Origin: Glandiceps talaboti
Taxonomy: Eukaryota; Hemichordata; Enteropneusta; Spengelidae
Length of the DNA: 64,000 nt
Assembly: GCF_964340395.1 (NCBI RefSeq)
Contig: NC_135553.1
Location: forward strand, 1,176,001-1,240,000
Direction: 5' to 3'
A program made the position numbers and the translations under genes. A model generated the notes under the pieces. The model was not told the origin of the DNA. It saw only the letters and a list, made by a program, of their open reading frames with translations, and made no database searches. Shown piece by piece: positions 23,636-33,599 of the stretch; the first letter of the stretch is position 1; each line of letters opens with the position of its first letter.

Positions 23636-24038
23636 TTATAATATACCTAGTGATAATGCTGTGCCATGATTCGCTAGAACCAGTCACGTGATAGGAAAAT
23701 AGAATGACTATTTCCCTATAGGGAAATAGTTCCATCAACTTTTACACGGTCACGTGACCACCGCGCGTTCACAGCAGGTCAAAATGCCAGCTTATGGCGA
23801 TGTCGTCTGCCACCGCGAGTTCACAGCATGAGGTATATTATAAAACACATATTGCCTGGCCTATATTCGGGCTATAGCACCCGTTCATTACCCCCTCGTG
23901 ACTGTAAGTTACCAGAATCACATGCTATTTCCCTCGGCCTTTGGCCTCGGGAAATAGCATGTGATTCTGGTAACTCACAGTCCCTCGGGTGTAATAAACG
24001 GGTGCTATAGCCCGAATATAGGCCAGGCAATATGTGTT
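23636..24038. mobile_element. Two adjacent palindromic inserts in the satellite
   Basis: First part, 23638-23842: ends TTATAATATACCT and its complement AGGTATATTATAA; inside are palindromes ACTATTTCCCTATAGGGAAA... and two TCACGTGA sites. Second part, 23844-24038: a nearly perfect 195-bp hairpin with arms of about 95 bp, beginning AACACATATTGCCTGGCC and centred on GGCCTTTGGCC near 23940. Satellite copies resume at 24040. Non-coding; the two frames here mirror each other because of the palindrome. Confidence 0.8.
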
Positions 24039-24105
24039 CACTATGGCTGTATACCAAGTACCATGGCTGTATATGATGCAACATGGCTGTATATGATGCA
24101 ACATA
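24039..24105. repeat. Last copies of the 20-bp satellite
   Basis: Three units of the TATACCAAGTACCATGG / TATATGATGCAACATGG types follow the palindromic insert. Confidence 0.9.
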
Positions 24106-24114
24106 TACATGGTA

Positions 24115-24945
24115 CTAAAGCGAAGATCTAAGATAGAAGCTCGTTCATTTCCGATCCCTCTTCAGTATTTGGTTTTGAATGAACATACATAAGGTTATAA
24201 ATTGGAATTTTACTTCTAAATAGGTTTTGTAGTTGGGAATGTGACATTTCCATTATGACAATAAAATAAACATGAAGTCATTACTGATTACTGGAATAGT
24301 TCATTAGCCAAGCAAGTGGACTTGTTATCAAAAAGTACCAATATTTACAAATGTGATGATGGGCTCTTACATGTCACAAGTTATTAGTTTTATTAGGCTA
24401 TTATACTACCCTGCAAACAGCTTTAGAGATGCAAACACGTTTTATGATACCAAATACCATCATGTAAGATGTGATAAAATTGATTGGCTATTAGATTTTG
24501 CATGTATAGAAAGTTTCATTGATTATAGATGTCTTCCATCTTCGATCTTCGTTTTAGAGATTTGATAGGGTAATCTCTAAAGCGAAGATCGAAGATAGAA
24601 GATCATTCATTTCAACACTAGGTTATAAATTGGGATTTAACTTCTAAATAGGTTTTGTAGTTGTGAATGTGATATTTTCATTATAGAAATACCATAAACA
24701 TGAAGTTATAATGTCGGGTTTTCTATTTCAAAAAGAATTCATTTTGTCACAGAGATCTGATTTACCCTAAAAATTCATTGCACAATCATTTCGCATCTAT
24801 TTATAAGGTGTTCACTCTATTTAATTTCTAAGTAGGTTTTGAAGTTGGGAATGTGGTGAAATATTTTCATCGTCGGGTACATAAAACCATGGCAAAGATC
24901 TTCGGTCTTCGATCTTTGGTCTTCGATCTTTGTTTTGTATACTAC
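24115..24945. repeat. Threefold repeat with GAAGATC hairpins
   Basis: A block of about 90 bp (GGTTATAAATTGG, CTTCTAAATAGGTTTTGTAG, AATGTGA, TTTTCATTAT, ATAAACATGAAGT) occurs at 24188-24280, 24621-24712 and, more diverged, 24808-24875. Between and after the copies lie AAGCGAAGATC / GATCTTCG words, including an inverted pair of about 31 bp at 24532-24603. Confidence 0.75.
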
Positions 24946-25022
24946 CATTGAGTGAGTGATTGAGTGAGTGAGTGAGTGAGTGAGTGAGTGAGATCGAGTG
25001 AGAATGAGTGAGTGAGCAAGCG
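24946..25022. repeat. (GAGT)n microsatellite
   Basis: Short array of GAGT with a few interruptions. Confidence 0.9.
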
Positions 25023-26150
25023 AGTACATACAATAGCTTTTCAAGGACAGGGAACTTACAAGTAAATAAATTCTAGCATTCGTATTTTGATATATACGAT
25101 GACTGACTGATTTTAGTGTAGGTATGAAAATATCGGTGGGTAAATTTGAAGTAACTTGAATACTGTCTGCATATTGTGTCTTCCGGGTGATGCTAGTGAC
25201 GACATAGAAATTGCGACAAAGGACCTCGTGTTCCGTTGAAATAGTTGTGGATGCCAACGTGGTATCTAATCATTTCTAACTCCGTCTGGGCTAAATAAGA
25301 AATTATCAACCAAAAGCTGTTCATGCAAATAAGTAAACCCCTAACTGTAAGAATGGTGCAAACTCTCATCCTGAGCTGACAAAGATGCCATATTTAGACA
25401 TCACGTAATTGCGTGCCCCAATGAAAAGATAGCCGCAATGGATAGCCTCTACTGAGTCCACATTACCGTCGAAACTACCTACCTCCAGAACTTCCTGACT
25501 GGGTTAGTTAAACACCCGGTACAATTAACAGTAATTATGTTACCCGGTCTTGGTGTTTGTCCAAAACCGTCGCGTAAAACTTGTTTCATAACTTGTTGAT
25601 TCATCATGTGGTAAGCCATGTCTGTGGTGTGATGTGTTCGATGTTTTTCAATAAAATAACAGGCGCCCACTGCACTGCTGCCCTCTTACGTTGACCCAAG
25701 GAGAGATGAACCTTACATGTCAAGACTGGGTCGAGTTAAGTTGAGCTAATCGAACGCTAAGGAAAGGGTGGGGTATGTATAAAACTATCTCATTGTGTAT
25801 ATGTGTGTTTATTTATGATGACTTGTGTGTATGACATGGCTTTGTAAACGTGTTTTTCCTAAATGTGCACGTGTATCTTAAAAAACGTGTTTTATAACAC
25901 CAAACTTTACACTAAAATTAGTCAACATTTCAACAATATTTTTGTACATGGATCATAATATAAACTATTAAGCGTGTTGTTATGTTATCATTAACCAAGG
26001 AGTTTCGATTGGGAAAATACCCAGCTGCCATATGAGGTATGTGGCTAATTGACAGTTATGTTCAATCTGTACAGGATGATGTCATCAAATGCCCCCCCCC
26101 CCCCTCCCCACCTATTTGTGCTACCACTCTTTACCATCTGTAATACTTTT
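25023..26150. other. Non-coding, nothing recognised
   Basis: No domain-bearing frame is seen. A C tract lies at 26091-26104. Confidence 0.4.
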
Positions 26151-26154
26151 CTGT

Positions 26155-26576
26155 TAAATTTTGCTATGTATCATTGGTTGTCTAATATATTCAAAGTATT
26201 GCTTTCTAGTTTTAAGTTCGGATTATGGATATCTTTCAAATATCCTCTCTTCTGAGTTTTGGGCCAATTACTTACATGCTCTTCTCACAAAGATGGTGTA
26301 CGTGTATCCTCTATACAATCTGTACTTACACGCTGATGACTTGGAGAGGAATTGTGGTCCATAGTAAACAAATGGACACATTATTTAAATGGATAAAAAC
26401 ATACAAGTCAGTGAAACAGACACTTACATTTGTACACTTCGTATAAACCTTATTTTGTTATTTTTGTTATTTATTATTACTCTAGTTGATATGTTTACTA
26501 GTTTGTTTTAGCACCAAACACTTGTTGCAGAAAATCCAATGAAGAAATGTAGTTTTCTTAATGGATGTAATAAAGA
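26155..26576 (+). mobile_element. Possible LINE remnant with degenerate 2A-like motif
   Basis: A 67-aa frame (26161-26361) is hydrophobic and ends LHADDLERNCGP before a stop. This resembles the 2A-like D-x-E-x-N-P-G-P motif near the start of ORF2 in some CR1-group LINEs of echinoderms and amphioxus, with the essential Pro replaced by Cys. About 200 bp later the sequence ends AATAAAGATTCTATTCT, a plausible LINE 3' end leading into a pentanucleotide tail. Reading the region as an internally deleted LINE is inference. Confidence 0.35.
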
Positions 26577-27092
26577 TTCTATTCTATTCTATTCTATTCT
26601 ATTCTATTCTATTCTATTCTATTCTATTCTATTCTATTCTATTCTATTCTATTCTATTCTATTCTATTCTATACTATTCTATTCTATACTATACTATTCT
26701 ATATTATTCTATTCTATTTTATTCTATACTATTCTATTCTATACTATTCTATTCTATACTATACTATTCTATTCTATATTATTCTATTCTATTCTATTCT
26801 ATACTATTTTATTTTATTCTATTCTATTCTATTCTATTCTATACTATACTATTCTATTCTATTCTATACTATACTATTCTATTCTATATTATTCTATTCT
26901 ATTCTATTCTATACTATACTATTCTATTCTATATTATTCTATTCTATTCTATTCTATTCTATACTATACTATTCTATTCTATTCTATTCTATTCTATTCT
27001 ATATTATTCTATTCTATTCTATTCTATTCTATTCTATACTATACTATTCTATTCTATTCTATATTATTCTATTCTATTCTATTCTATTCTAT
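26577..27092. repeat. (ATTCT)n pentanucleotide array before CHMP6
   Basis: About 103 pentamers, mostly ATTCT with ATACT, ATATT and ATTTT variants, in patches such as ATACTATACTATTCTATTCT. It ends about 160 bp before the CHMP6 start codon. Ile/Leu/Phe/Tyr-rich frames through it are artefacts. Confidence 0.97.
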
Positions 27093-27251
27093 TGTGAAAG
27101 AATTATTTTTAAAACTCCATTTCTAATCAACATCATATTTGATTAGATCATTTAATAGTTTGAATAGGGTGACAGGAATATGTTTTTTTTTTTTATTTAT
27201 TAGCATTGAGATTACTTGAAGGTGATATGTAAGTGATAGATATACACTAAG

Positions 27252-30200
27252 ATGGGGAATTTATTTGGTAAAAAGAAACAAAGCAGCCGAGTTACAGAAC
27301 AAGATAAAGCTGTATTGGTGAGTATTCAGTTTTTTCAAACAGCCTGGTAAAATCTAGTAATGTTATTCTCTTTAAATTTAAGAATCAAATGTTTTATAAT
27401 TTTTACAATAATAATAACAATGTTGGTTTTTGTATAGCACTTTCCAACAGTGTGCTTAAAGGGCTTTGCAATTATTACCCCTGGCACATATCTATAGCGG
27501 CACAACGACCCTTTACTTCCTCAACTCCCTGGGGAGCATACAATCCATGCTATATTTACTTTTAAAGACTAAATGAGTTAAATTTTGATCTTCAATTTCT
27601 CTTCAAGTTCAAGTTCAAGTTCAGTATCTTAAAGTGGTACAAGCTGAATTCATAAACTTTTCACTCAAGTGAAAATACTTGTAATAATGCAAGTACCTTT
27701 TAAATTAGACTCTCTCACAGTCCGTGAAGCTTCGCATAAATAGCTAAAACTTGGGTTGTTTTGTATGTATCTAGTGCATAATTGTACTCGTATACTAGTA
27801 TCCCAGTATCCCTGTACTGTGTGCCCTCATCGATCACATAGGGCTAACATTTTGTTGATGTGTTAGGGAATGTTAGCCCTATGTGATCGATGATGGCGCA
27901 CAGTACAGGGCTAGGGATCCTGGGATACTAGTATAGGAGTACAATTATGCAGTAGATACTTACAAAACAACCCAAGTTTTAGCTATTTATGCGAAGCTTC
28001 GAGGACTGTGAGAGAGTCTACTTTTAAATGCGCAGTAAAAACTAGTAATAATGCAAGTACCTTTTAAATGTGGAGTAAAAACTATGTGTAAACACATATA
28101 AACTCAGCTTTAATTGCTTAATTTGAATGAATGTGATTTAAGAAATCGATATTGACAAATGATGCAGTGCGCTAGTTGTAGGTGTAGTAAGTGGGTAGAC
28201 ATGGCAGGTATTTACATGTAACCATGGTTCCCAAACCCAAATTATGCTACAGAGTTACAAAGTATGGATAGATATGCAAGTTTTACAAGTTTTATTCCCT
28301 CTACCCCCAGCAGTAAACACTGTGACAATAAGTTGAATTTCTTACTGAGGGACGGAAATGTTTTCTTTATTTCAGCAACTCAAACAACAAAGAGACAAAC
28401 TAAAACAATATCAGAAGAAAATTCAGATCCAGCTCTCAAAAGAAAGAGAAGTTGCAAAGCAGTTGCTAAGAGATGGCAAAAAAGAGTGAGTACTGATGTT
28501 CATTATTAATATTATTAGATTATTGGCAGTGACATTGTGGTTGCCATGGTATTACTACAGGACTTGTAATGAGCAGTAGACCAGCATGGCACATAGACTA
28601 CTAAACATTGTATCTAGACTACTAAATTAGCAGTAGTCCAGGACACATAGACTACTAAACACTGTATCTAGACTACCAAATTAGCAGTAGTCCAGGACAC
28701 ATAGACTACTAAACATTATATCTAGACTACCAAATTAGCAGTAGTCAAGGACACATAGACTACTAAACATTGTATCTAGACTACCAAATTAGCAGTAGTC
28801 CTGCACAGCACATAGACTACTAAACATTGTATCTAGACTACCAAATTAGCAGTAGTACAGGACACACAGACTACTAAACATTGTATCTAGACTACCAAAT
28901 TAGCAGTAGTACAGCACAGCACATAGACTACTAAACATTGTATCTAGACTACCAAATTAGCAGTAGTCCAGCACAGCACATAGATTATTAAACATTGTAT
29001 CTAGACTACCAAATTAGCAGTAGTCCAGCACAGCACATAGACTACTAAACTGGTTGTACCTAGACTACTGAATTAGCAATAGTTCAGCACAGCACATAGA
29101 TTATTAAACCATAGACCCTACACCAACGTTGGTGTAGGGTCTATGATTAAACATTATATCTAGACTACCAAATTTATATGGTGGTTGTCTGTTAGACCAA
29201 TAGAAATCAACAGAATTACCGGTATAGCTGAAAGTTCTCTTGATCACATGAGTACCAAGCATAACAGATAAACACAAGCCCTGTTATGACTGTAAAGTAT
29301 CAGATGCATTCTTTTGAATTGAATTGAATTGAATTGAATTGAAATGTTTAATTGACTTCTGTATTTGCAGTGAATTGTTACCGTGGACCAAATACACAAT
29401 AGATACACATTTGTCTTCAAGATAGGGAGTTAAGGGTAGGCTAGGAGCAGGACTCCCTAACATAAACCAGATAACAAGAACCTAGAACAGTGGACTGACT
29501 GCACAATAGATACACATTTGTATTCAAGCTAGGTAGTTAGATTTAGGCTTGGGATACAAATAGAATTAGACACCGTAGCATACAGTCAAGTAAACCTGAT
29601 CATACATCACCCTCATCGCACTTCGCATCACCCTCACTGGTTGAAAAGCCACTGTTCTACATGCATGTCTTTAATTGTCTCAATCAACTTGCTTTCTTGC
29701 AAGTATAGAAAGAATGAAAGTTCATCCTCTACTGTGTAAACTCACATAAACACTGTCTTTTGATTACTACAGTAAAGCCAAATTATTACTGAAGAAGAAA
29801 AGGTATCAAGATCAGCTGTTAGATAAAACAGATAAACAGTTAGATAATCTGGAAATGATGGTTAATGATATTGAGTTTGCACAAGTTGAGATGAAGGTGT
29901 TGGAAGGACTTAAAGTTGGCAATGAATGTCTGAAGAAGATGCACCAGGTATGTTGTCCCATTCTCATCTCTTACAACTTTTTCAATAACCATTTACAACT
30001 CTAAGAGTACATTTCAGTTTGCTGACTATGTGTAAGCTTTGCACTCAGAGTCATCTACATACACTCACAAAATTTGTATTCAAGTCACTCTTACAACCTT
30101 TCATTTACTCTGTTACAACTATGTAGAAACTGATCTTAGCCTATGGAATAGAATACCTTTCAGTCAACTATTAATAATTTTGCCCCTTGTACATGTAAAC

Positions 30201-31470
30201 GTAAATACATTGGGAAATATTTGGAAAATCTATCATTTTTACCGATCCAAGCTGAGTTTATGAAATATTGAGGAAAGTGAGAGTGATTGTTGATTTTCAA
30301 CCTTTTGACCCTCATTTTAAGTGTTATATTTTCTATTTGTTTAATAAACTATTTCAATGTTGATGTTGTCTCACCAGATGATGTCTATTGATGATGTTGA
30401 AAGGATAATGGAAGAAACACAGGAAGGCATTGAGTATCAGAGGGTAAGAATTGTTGAACTCACATGGGCTGCAAGTGAATACTTTGCACAGTAAATACTA
30501 ATATAAAACTAATCCTAGTATTGGTTTACTGAGAGTACATGCCTGGAACTGAATCAAAATGCAACACCTGGCATCATTTCACAAAAGATTTGACCTCGGT
30601 GCTGAAGGAATGACCTGATGTAAAATCACTTTGTACAGCAGTGAACTATATATCAAAAGCTTGCTTTGTATCTTAACAAAATATAGTCATTCAAAGATTT
30701 GTTAAAAGGGAAGTGAACACCAAGAAGTTTTGTTGGTAGGTGATTGTGATAATACATGTAGTATGATAAAAAAATGGCATCTGCACATTTCCATGTACCA
30801 TTTGAATTGAGGTGTCAAGCACTAGAAGTAACATTAAAAGATGTATGAGGAAAGATTTTGTAAATACAGAAGTATATCAATCTATAATGTAAGAGTTCTG
30901 CTAGTTACTACCAATGATTTGATATGTTTCAGTAAATAGTAAAATATAAATAACTTTTTATTAGAAAACAAAAATGGTAAAAAATTGACAGAAGTTCTAG
31001 ACCATGTCTCTTTAATATACATTGAAAGTATAAATGCTTTGAGTTTCCATAGGACAACACTCACAGAATGACTGCTATGAACTCATGTATATACTTATAT
31101 ATTGGGCCATAATACTGAAGTGTACACAAGAGGTTCTTTATGTTATCCATCCAATAGGAGGTTCTTTATATGGTTAAATTTGACAGAATCATTCTATGTG
31201 AGTTATTTTATGTTCATATCAGGAAATAGACGAGTTGTTAGCTGGTAGTTTAACCCAGGAAGATGAAGATGAAATATTAGCAGAATTAGACGCCATTACA
31301 CAACAAACGGAGGATGAAGAGATCAAACTTCCAGATGTTCCACAAGACCAGTTACCAGAAATTGAAGGTATTTCTCTTTCATTGATCAGTCAGTCAACCA
31401 ACCAATCTACTGTATCCATCCATTTATCTATCCATCAACCAACCAACCAACCAACTAATCACTCACTCAC

Positions 31471-31529
<59 letters not shown>

Positions 31530-31933
31530 GTCAATCAATCAATCAATCAGCTCTTTATAGTACCAAAATCCAGATACTATTCTGTTCAAAAGCATAGGAT
31601 GGCTAATGTACAATGAAAGCTGTCTTGACATAGTTTGACTAATGTAGCATTGTGGGTAATAACATTAAAACAGACATGATATGTATCTGTGTATACTTTG
31701 TGGAAATCAGTATAGTCCAATGCTACTGTCAGCTTTGATGCTAAATATGTACCAGCATGTTATTAACAAATAGATCTTTATGGTTTAACATTGGTTGTAT
31801 TTCCTTTGAAGTAATTTGTATTTGATAACCTCAACCACTCATGTCTTATTGATTGAAATCTTCTTGTGTTGCAGCTGAAAGGAAGAGAGCAAAGGAAAAA
31901 GAAGAGAAAAGAGAAATGGTTATGGCATCTTGA
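27252..31933 (+). CDS. CHMP6: Charged multivesicular body protein 6 (ESCRT-III, Vps20)
   Basis: Six exons: 27252-27317, 28376-28485, 29773-29947, 30378-30443, 31223-31367 and 31875-31933. Each junction is GT-AG and in phase, giving 206 aa (human 201). The start MGNLFGKKKQ carries the Gly-2 myristoylation signal of this subunit. Exons 2-4 encode the basic helical hairpin (QLKQQRDKLKQYQKK, RDGKKDKAKLLLKKKRYQ) and IEFAQVEMKVLEGLKVGNEC. Exon 5 encodes the acidic arm (EIDELLAGSLTQEDEDEIL) and the MIM2 motif around IKLPDVPQDQLPEI, which in the family binds the VPS4 MIT domain. Known role: at endosomes CHMP6 links ESCRT-II (VPS25) to CHMP4 polymerisation. The last exon is short and Lys/Glu-rich, unlike human. 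Introns 1, 2 and 4 carry repeats or MITEs. Confidence 0.97.
27408..27553 (-). repeat. SINE 3' fragment in CHMP6 intron 1
   Basis: Reverse-strand copy of the 3' half of the SINE at 34717-35083: it reads GATTGTATGCTCCCCAGGGA, GTTGTGCC, GCCAGGGGTAATAATTG and GGAAAGTGCTATACAAA, ending in an ATT-rich tail. The tRNA-like head is absent (5' truncation). Confidence 0.75.
27706..28020. mobile_element. Long-TIR MITE in CHMP6 intron 1 (MULE-like?)
   Basis: A 315-bp element that is almost entirely one hairpin, with arms of about 150 bp (left start TAGACTCTCTCACAGTCC) around a loop near 27860. A perfect 9-bp repeat CTTTTAAAT flanks it (27697-27705 and 28021-28029). Nine bases and long TIRs suit Mutator-like elements. 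Caution: AATGCAAGTACCTTTTAAAT also occurs just downstream (to 28069), so the target lay in a short tandem repeat. Confidence 0.75.
28565..29165. repeat. ~55-bp satellite in CHMP6 intron 2
   Basis: About ten units of ACATAGACTACTAAACATTG, TATCTAGACTACCAAATTAG and CAGTAGTCCAG, with spacing varying by a few bases (AGCAC versus GGAC). One copy is interrupted by the 36-bp palindrome at 29110-29145. Confidence 0.9.
29110..29145. mobile_element. 36-bp perfect palindrome with 7-bp duplication
   Basis: A perfect inverted repeat, CATAGACCCTACACCAAC followed at once by its complement, inserted in a satellite unit. ATTAAAC precedes (29103-29109) and follows (29146-29152); uninterrupted satellite copies have it once. 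It looks like two transposon ends joined without an interior. The same end sequence, GTAGGGTCTATGATTA, occurs at 32493-32508. Confidence 0.8.
30702..31015. mobile_element. TTAA-flanked MITE in CHMP6 intron 4
   Basis: Starts TTAAAAGGGAAGTG and ends CATGTCTCTTTAA. The right portion (AAAATATAAATAACTTTTTA, TTAGAAAACAAAAATG, AGACCATGTC) matches 35740-35815. Non-coding; possibly piggyBac-like if TTAA is the target duplication. Confidence 0.6.
31450..31549. repeat. (AATC)n microsatellite in CHMP6 intron 5
   Basis: AATC repeats with minor interruptions. It lets the exon 5 frame run on as an artefactual Asn/Gln/Ser tail. Confidence 0.9.
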
Positions 31934-32231
31934 TGACCCCAGCTTGATGTCATTCACCACATTGTGAACTTTAACCCACTTTGTATTATTGTCAGACGTC
32001 AGGAACACATTATCAACAAACTTCATGTGTGTTTTCTGTTCATCAATTTGATGTACCACTTGATATTAACTGAGATAGAAATCACTAGTCCTGTAAAATG
32101 TGCCTCAAAACTCTCAAATATTTGGAAAGATTTGACTTTGATTTTACTCAGTGACGATCATCGGCATATTTCATCTAATTTTAGGATAACAATGATTCAG
32201 TATGTTATATTGAGAGTAAATATATGATTAT

Positions 32232-32237
32232 AATAAA
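32232..32237 (+). promoter_or_regulatory. Probable CHMP6 poly(A) signal
   Basis: AATAAA, overlapping a second AATAAA, about 300 bp after the CHMP6 stop in AT-rich sequence. Position is plausible; usage is inferred. Confidence 0.6.
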
Positions 32238-32261
32238 TAAATACACATGTCCTGGTTAAGC

Positions 32262-32504
32262 ATAGACTGTAAGATGTGTTGTGTCACTCCATCCTCATTG
32301 GCCTGCTCTATCCATGAAAGGAGTTAATCAATGTGTGAGGGCGCTGTCACAGCACACCTAACAGACTACGTCAAGCACTGTCAAAGCTGAATAAAAGATT
32401 TTATATTCCACACACAAGAATCCCTCCTCCCCTGTGTAGAGCATGAGTTTGATCTATCCTCAATAAAACACAAATAGTAAATGAAAATTCATGTAGGGTC
32501 TATG
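32262..32504. mobile_element. Short inverted-repeat element with CATAGAC ends
   Basis: Left end CATAGACTGTA, right end the complement of CATAGACCCTACAT. The left 80 bp (TGTTGTGTCACTCCATCCTC, ATTGGCCTGCTCTAT, AAAGGAGTTAATCAATGTGT, GAGGGCG) has an inverted homologue at 10592-10675. No exact target duplication found. The right end matches the palindrome at 29110-29145. Confidence 0.45.
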
Positions 32505-32507
32505 ATT

Positions 32508-33350
32508 AGGTCAACTATTTCAGACTAGGTTTCTACATAGCCATGGTGTACATTAGGCCAACTATTTCAGACTAGGTTTCTACATAGCCATGGTGTACAT
32601 TAGGCCAACTATTTCAGACTAGGTTTCTACATAGCCATGGTGTACATTAGGCCAACTATTTCAGACTAGGTTTCTACATAGCCATGGTGTACATTAGGCC
32701 AACTATTTCAGACTAGGTTTCTACATAGCCATGGTGTACATTAGGCCAACTATTCCAGACTAGGTTTCTACATAGCCATGGTGTACATTAGGCCAACTAT
32801 TCCAGACTAGGTTTCTACATAGCTATGATGTAAATTAGGCCAACTATTTCAGACTAGGTTTCTACATAGCCATGGTGTACATTAGGCCAACTATTTCAGA
32901 CTAGGTTTCTACATAGCCATGGTGTACATTAGGCCAACTATTTCAGACTAGGTTTCTACATAGCCATGGTGTACATTAGGCCAACTATTTCAGACTAGGT
33001 TTCTACATAGCCATGGTGTACATTAGGCCAACTATTTCAGACTAGGTTTCTACATAGCCATGGTGTACATTAGGCCAACTATTCCAGACTAGGTTTCTAC
33101 ATAGCTATGATGTAAATTAGGCCAACTATTTCAGACTAGGTTTCTACATAGCCATGGTGTACATTAGGCCAACTATTTCAGACTAGGTTTCTACATAGCC
33201 ATGGTGTACATTAGGCCAACTATTTCAGACTAGGTTTCTACATAGCCATGGTGTACATTAGGCCAACTATTTCAGACTAGGTTTCTACATAGCCATGGTG
33301 TACATTAGGCCAACTATTTCAGACTAGGTTTCTACATAGCCATGGTGTAA
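32508..33350. repeat. 47-bp satellite, 18 copies
   Basis: Units of exactly 47 bp (AGGCCAACTATTTCAGACTA, GGTTTCTACATAGCCATGG, TGTACATT). Units 7 (32790) and 13 (33072) share the same variants (TATTCC and AGCTATGATGTAAATT), each followed by five standard units, so 282 bp has been duplicated. Confidence 0.95.
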
Positions 33351-33476
33351 ATGTGTTTACACTGTTTGTATAATATATGTTTTATTTTATTTCATTTTGT
33401 CAATCTTCCATACTGGAATGATCTCCATAGAGTTAGAGTATTAGATCTATGTTCATTAGTAATATGTAAACTAATT

Positions 33477-33592
33477 TCAACCATAAACCAATTTCAACCA
33501 TAAACCAATTTCAACCATAAACCAATTTCAACCATAAACTAATTTCAACCATAAACTAATTTCAACCATAAACTAATTTCAACCATAAACAC
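33477..33592. repeat. 17-bp minisatellite ATAAACCAATTTCAACC
   Basis: About seven copies, the later ones with CTAATT in place of CCAATT. Confidence 0.9.
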
Positions 33593-33599
33593 ACATCAG

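Noticed and set aside
23828-24084. Paired proteins on opposite strands sharing a motif
   Set aside because: Both are translations of one palindrome; similarity follows from the hairpin.
26326-26361. Working 2A peptide
   Set aside because: The invariant Pro before Gly-Pro is Cys and a stop follows at once; at most a relic.
26539-27126. 195-aa FYSIL-repeat frame
   Set aside because: Pentanucleotide repeat; no other coding signal.
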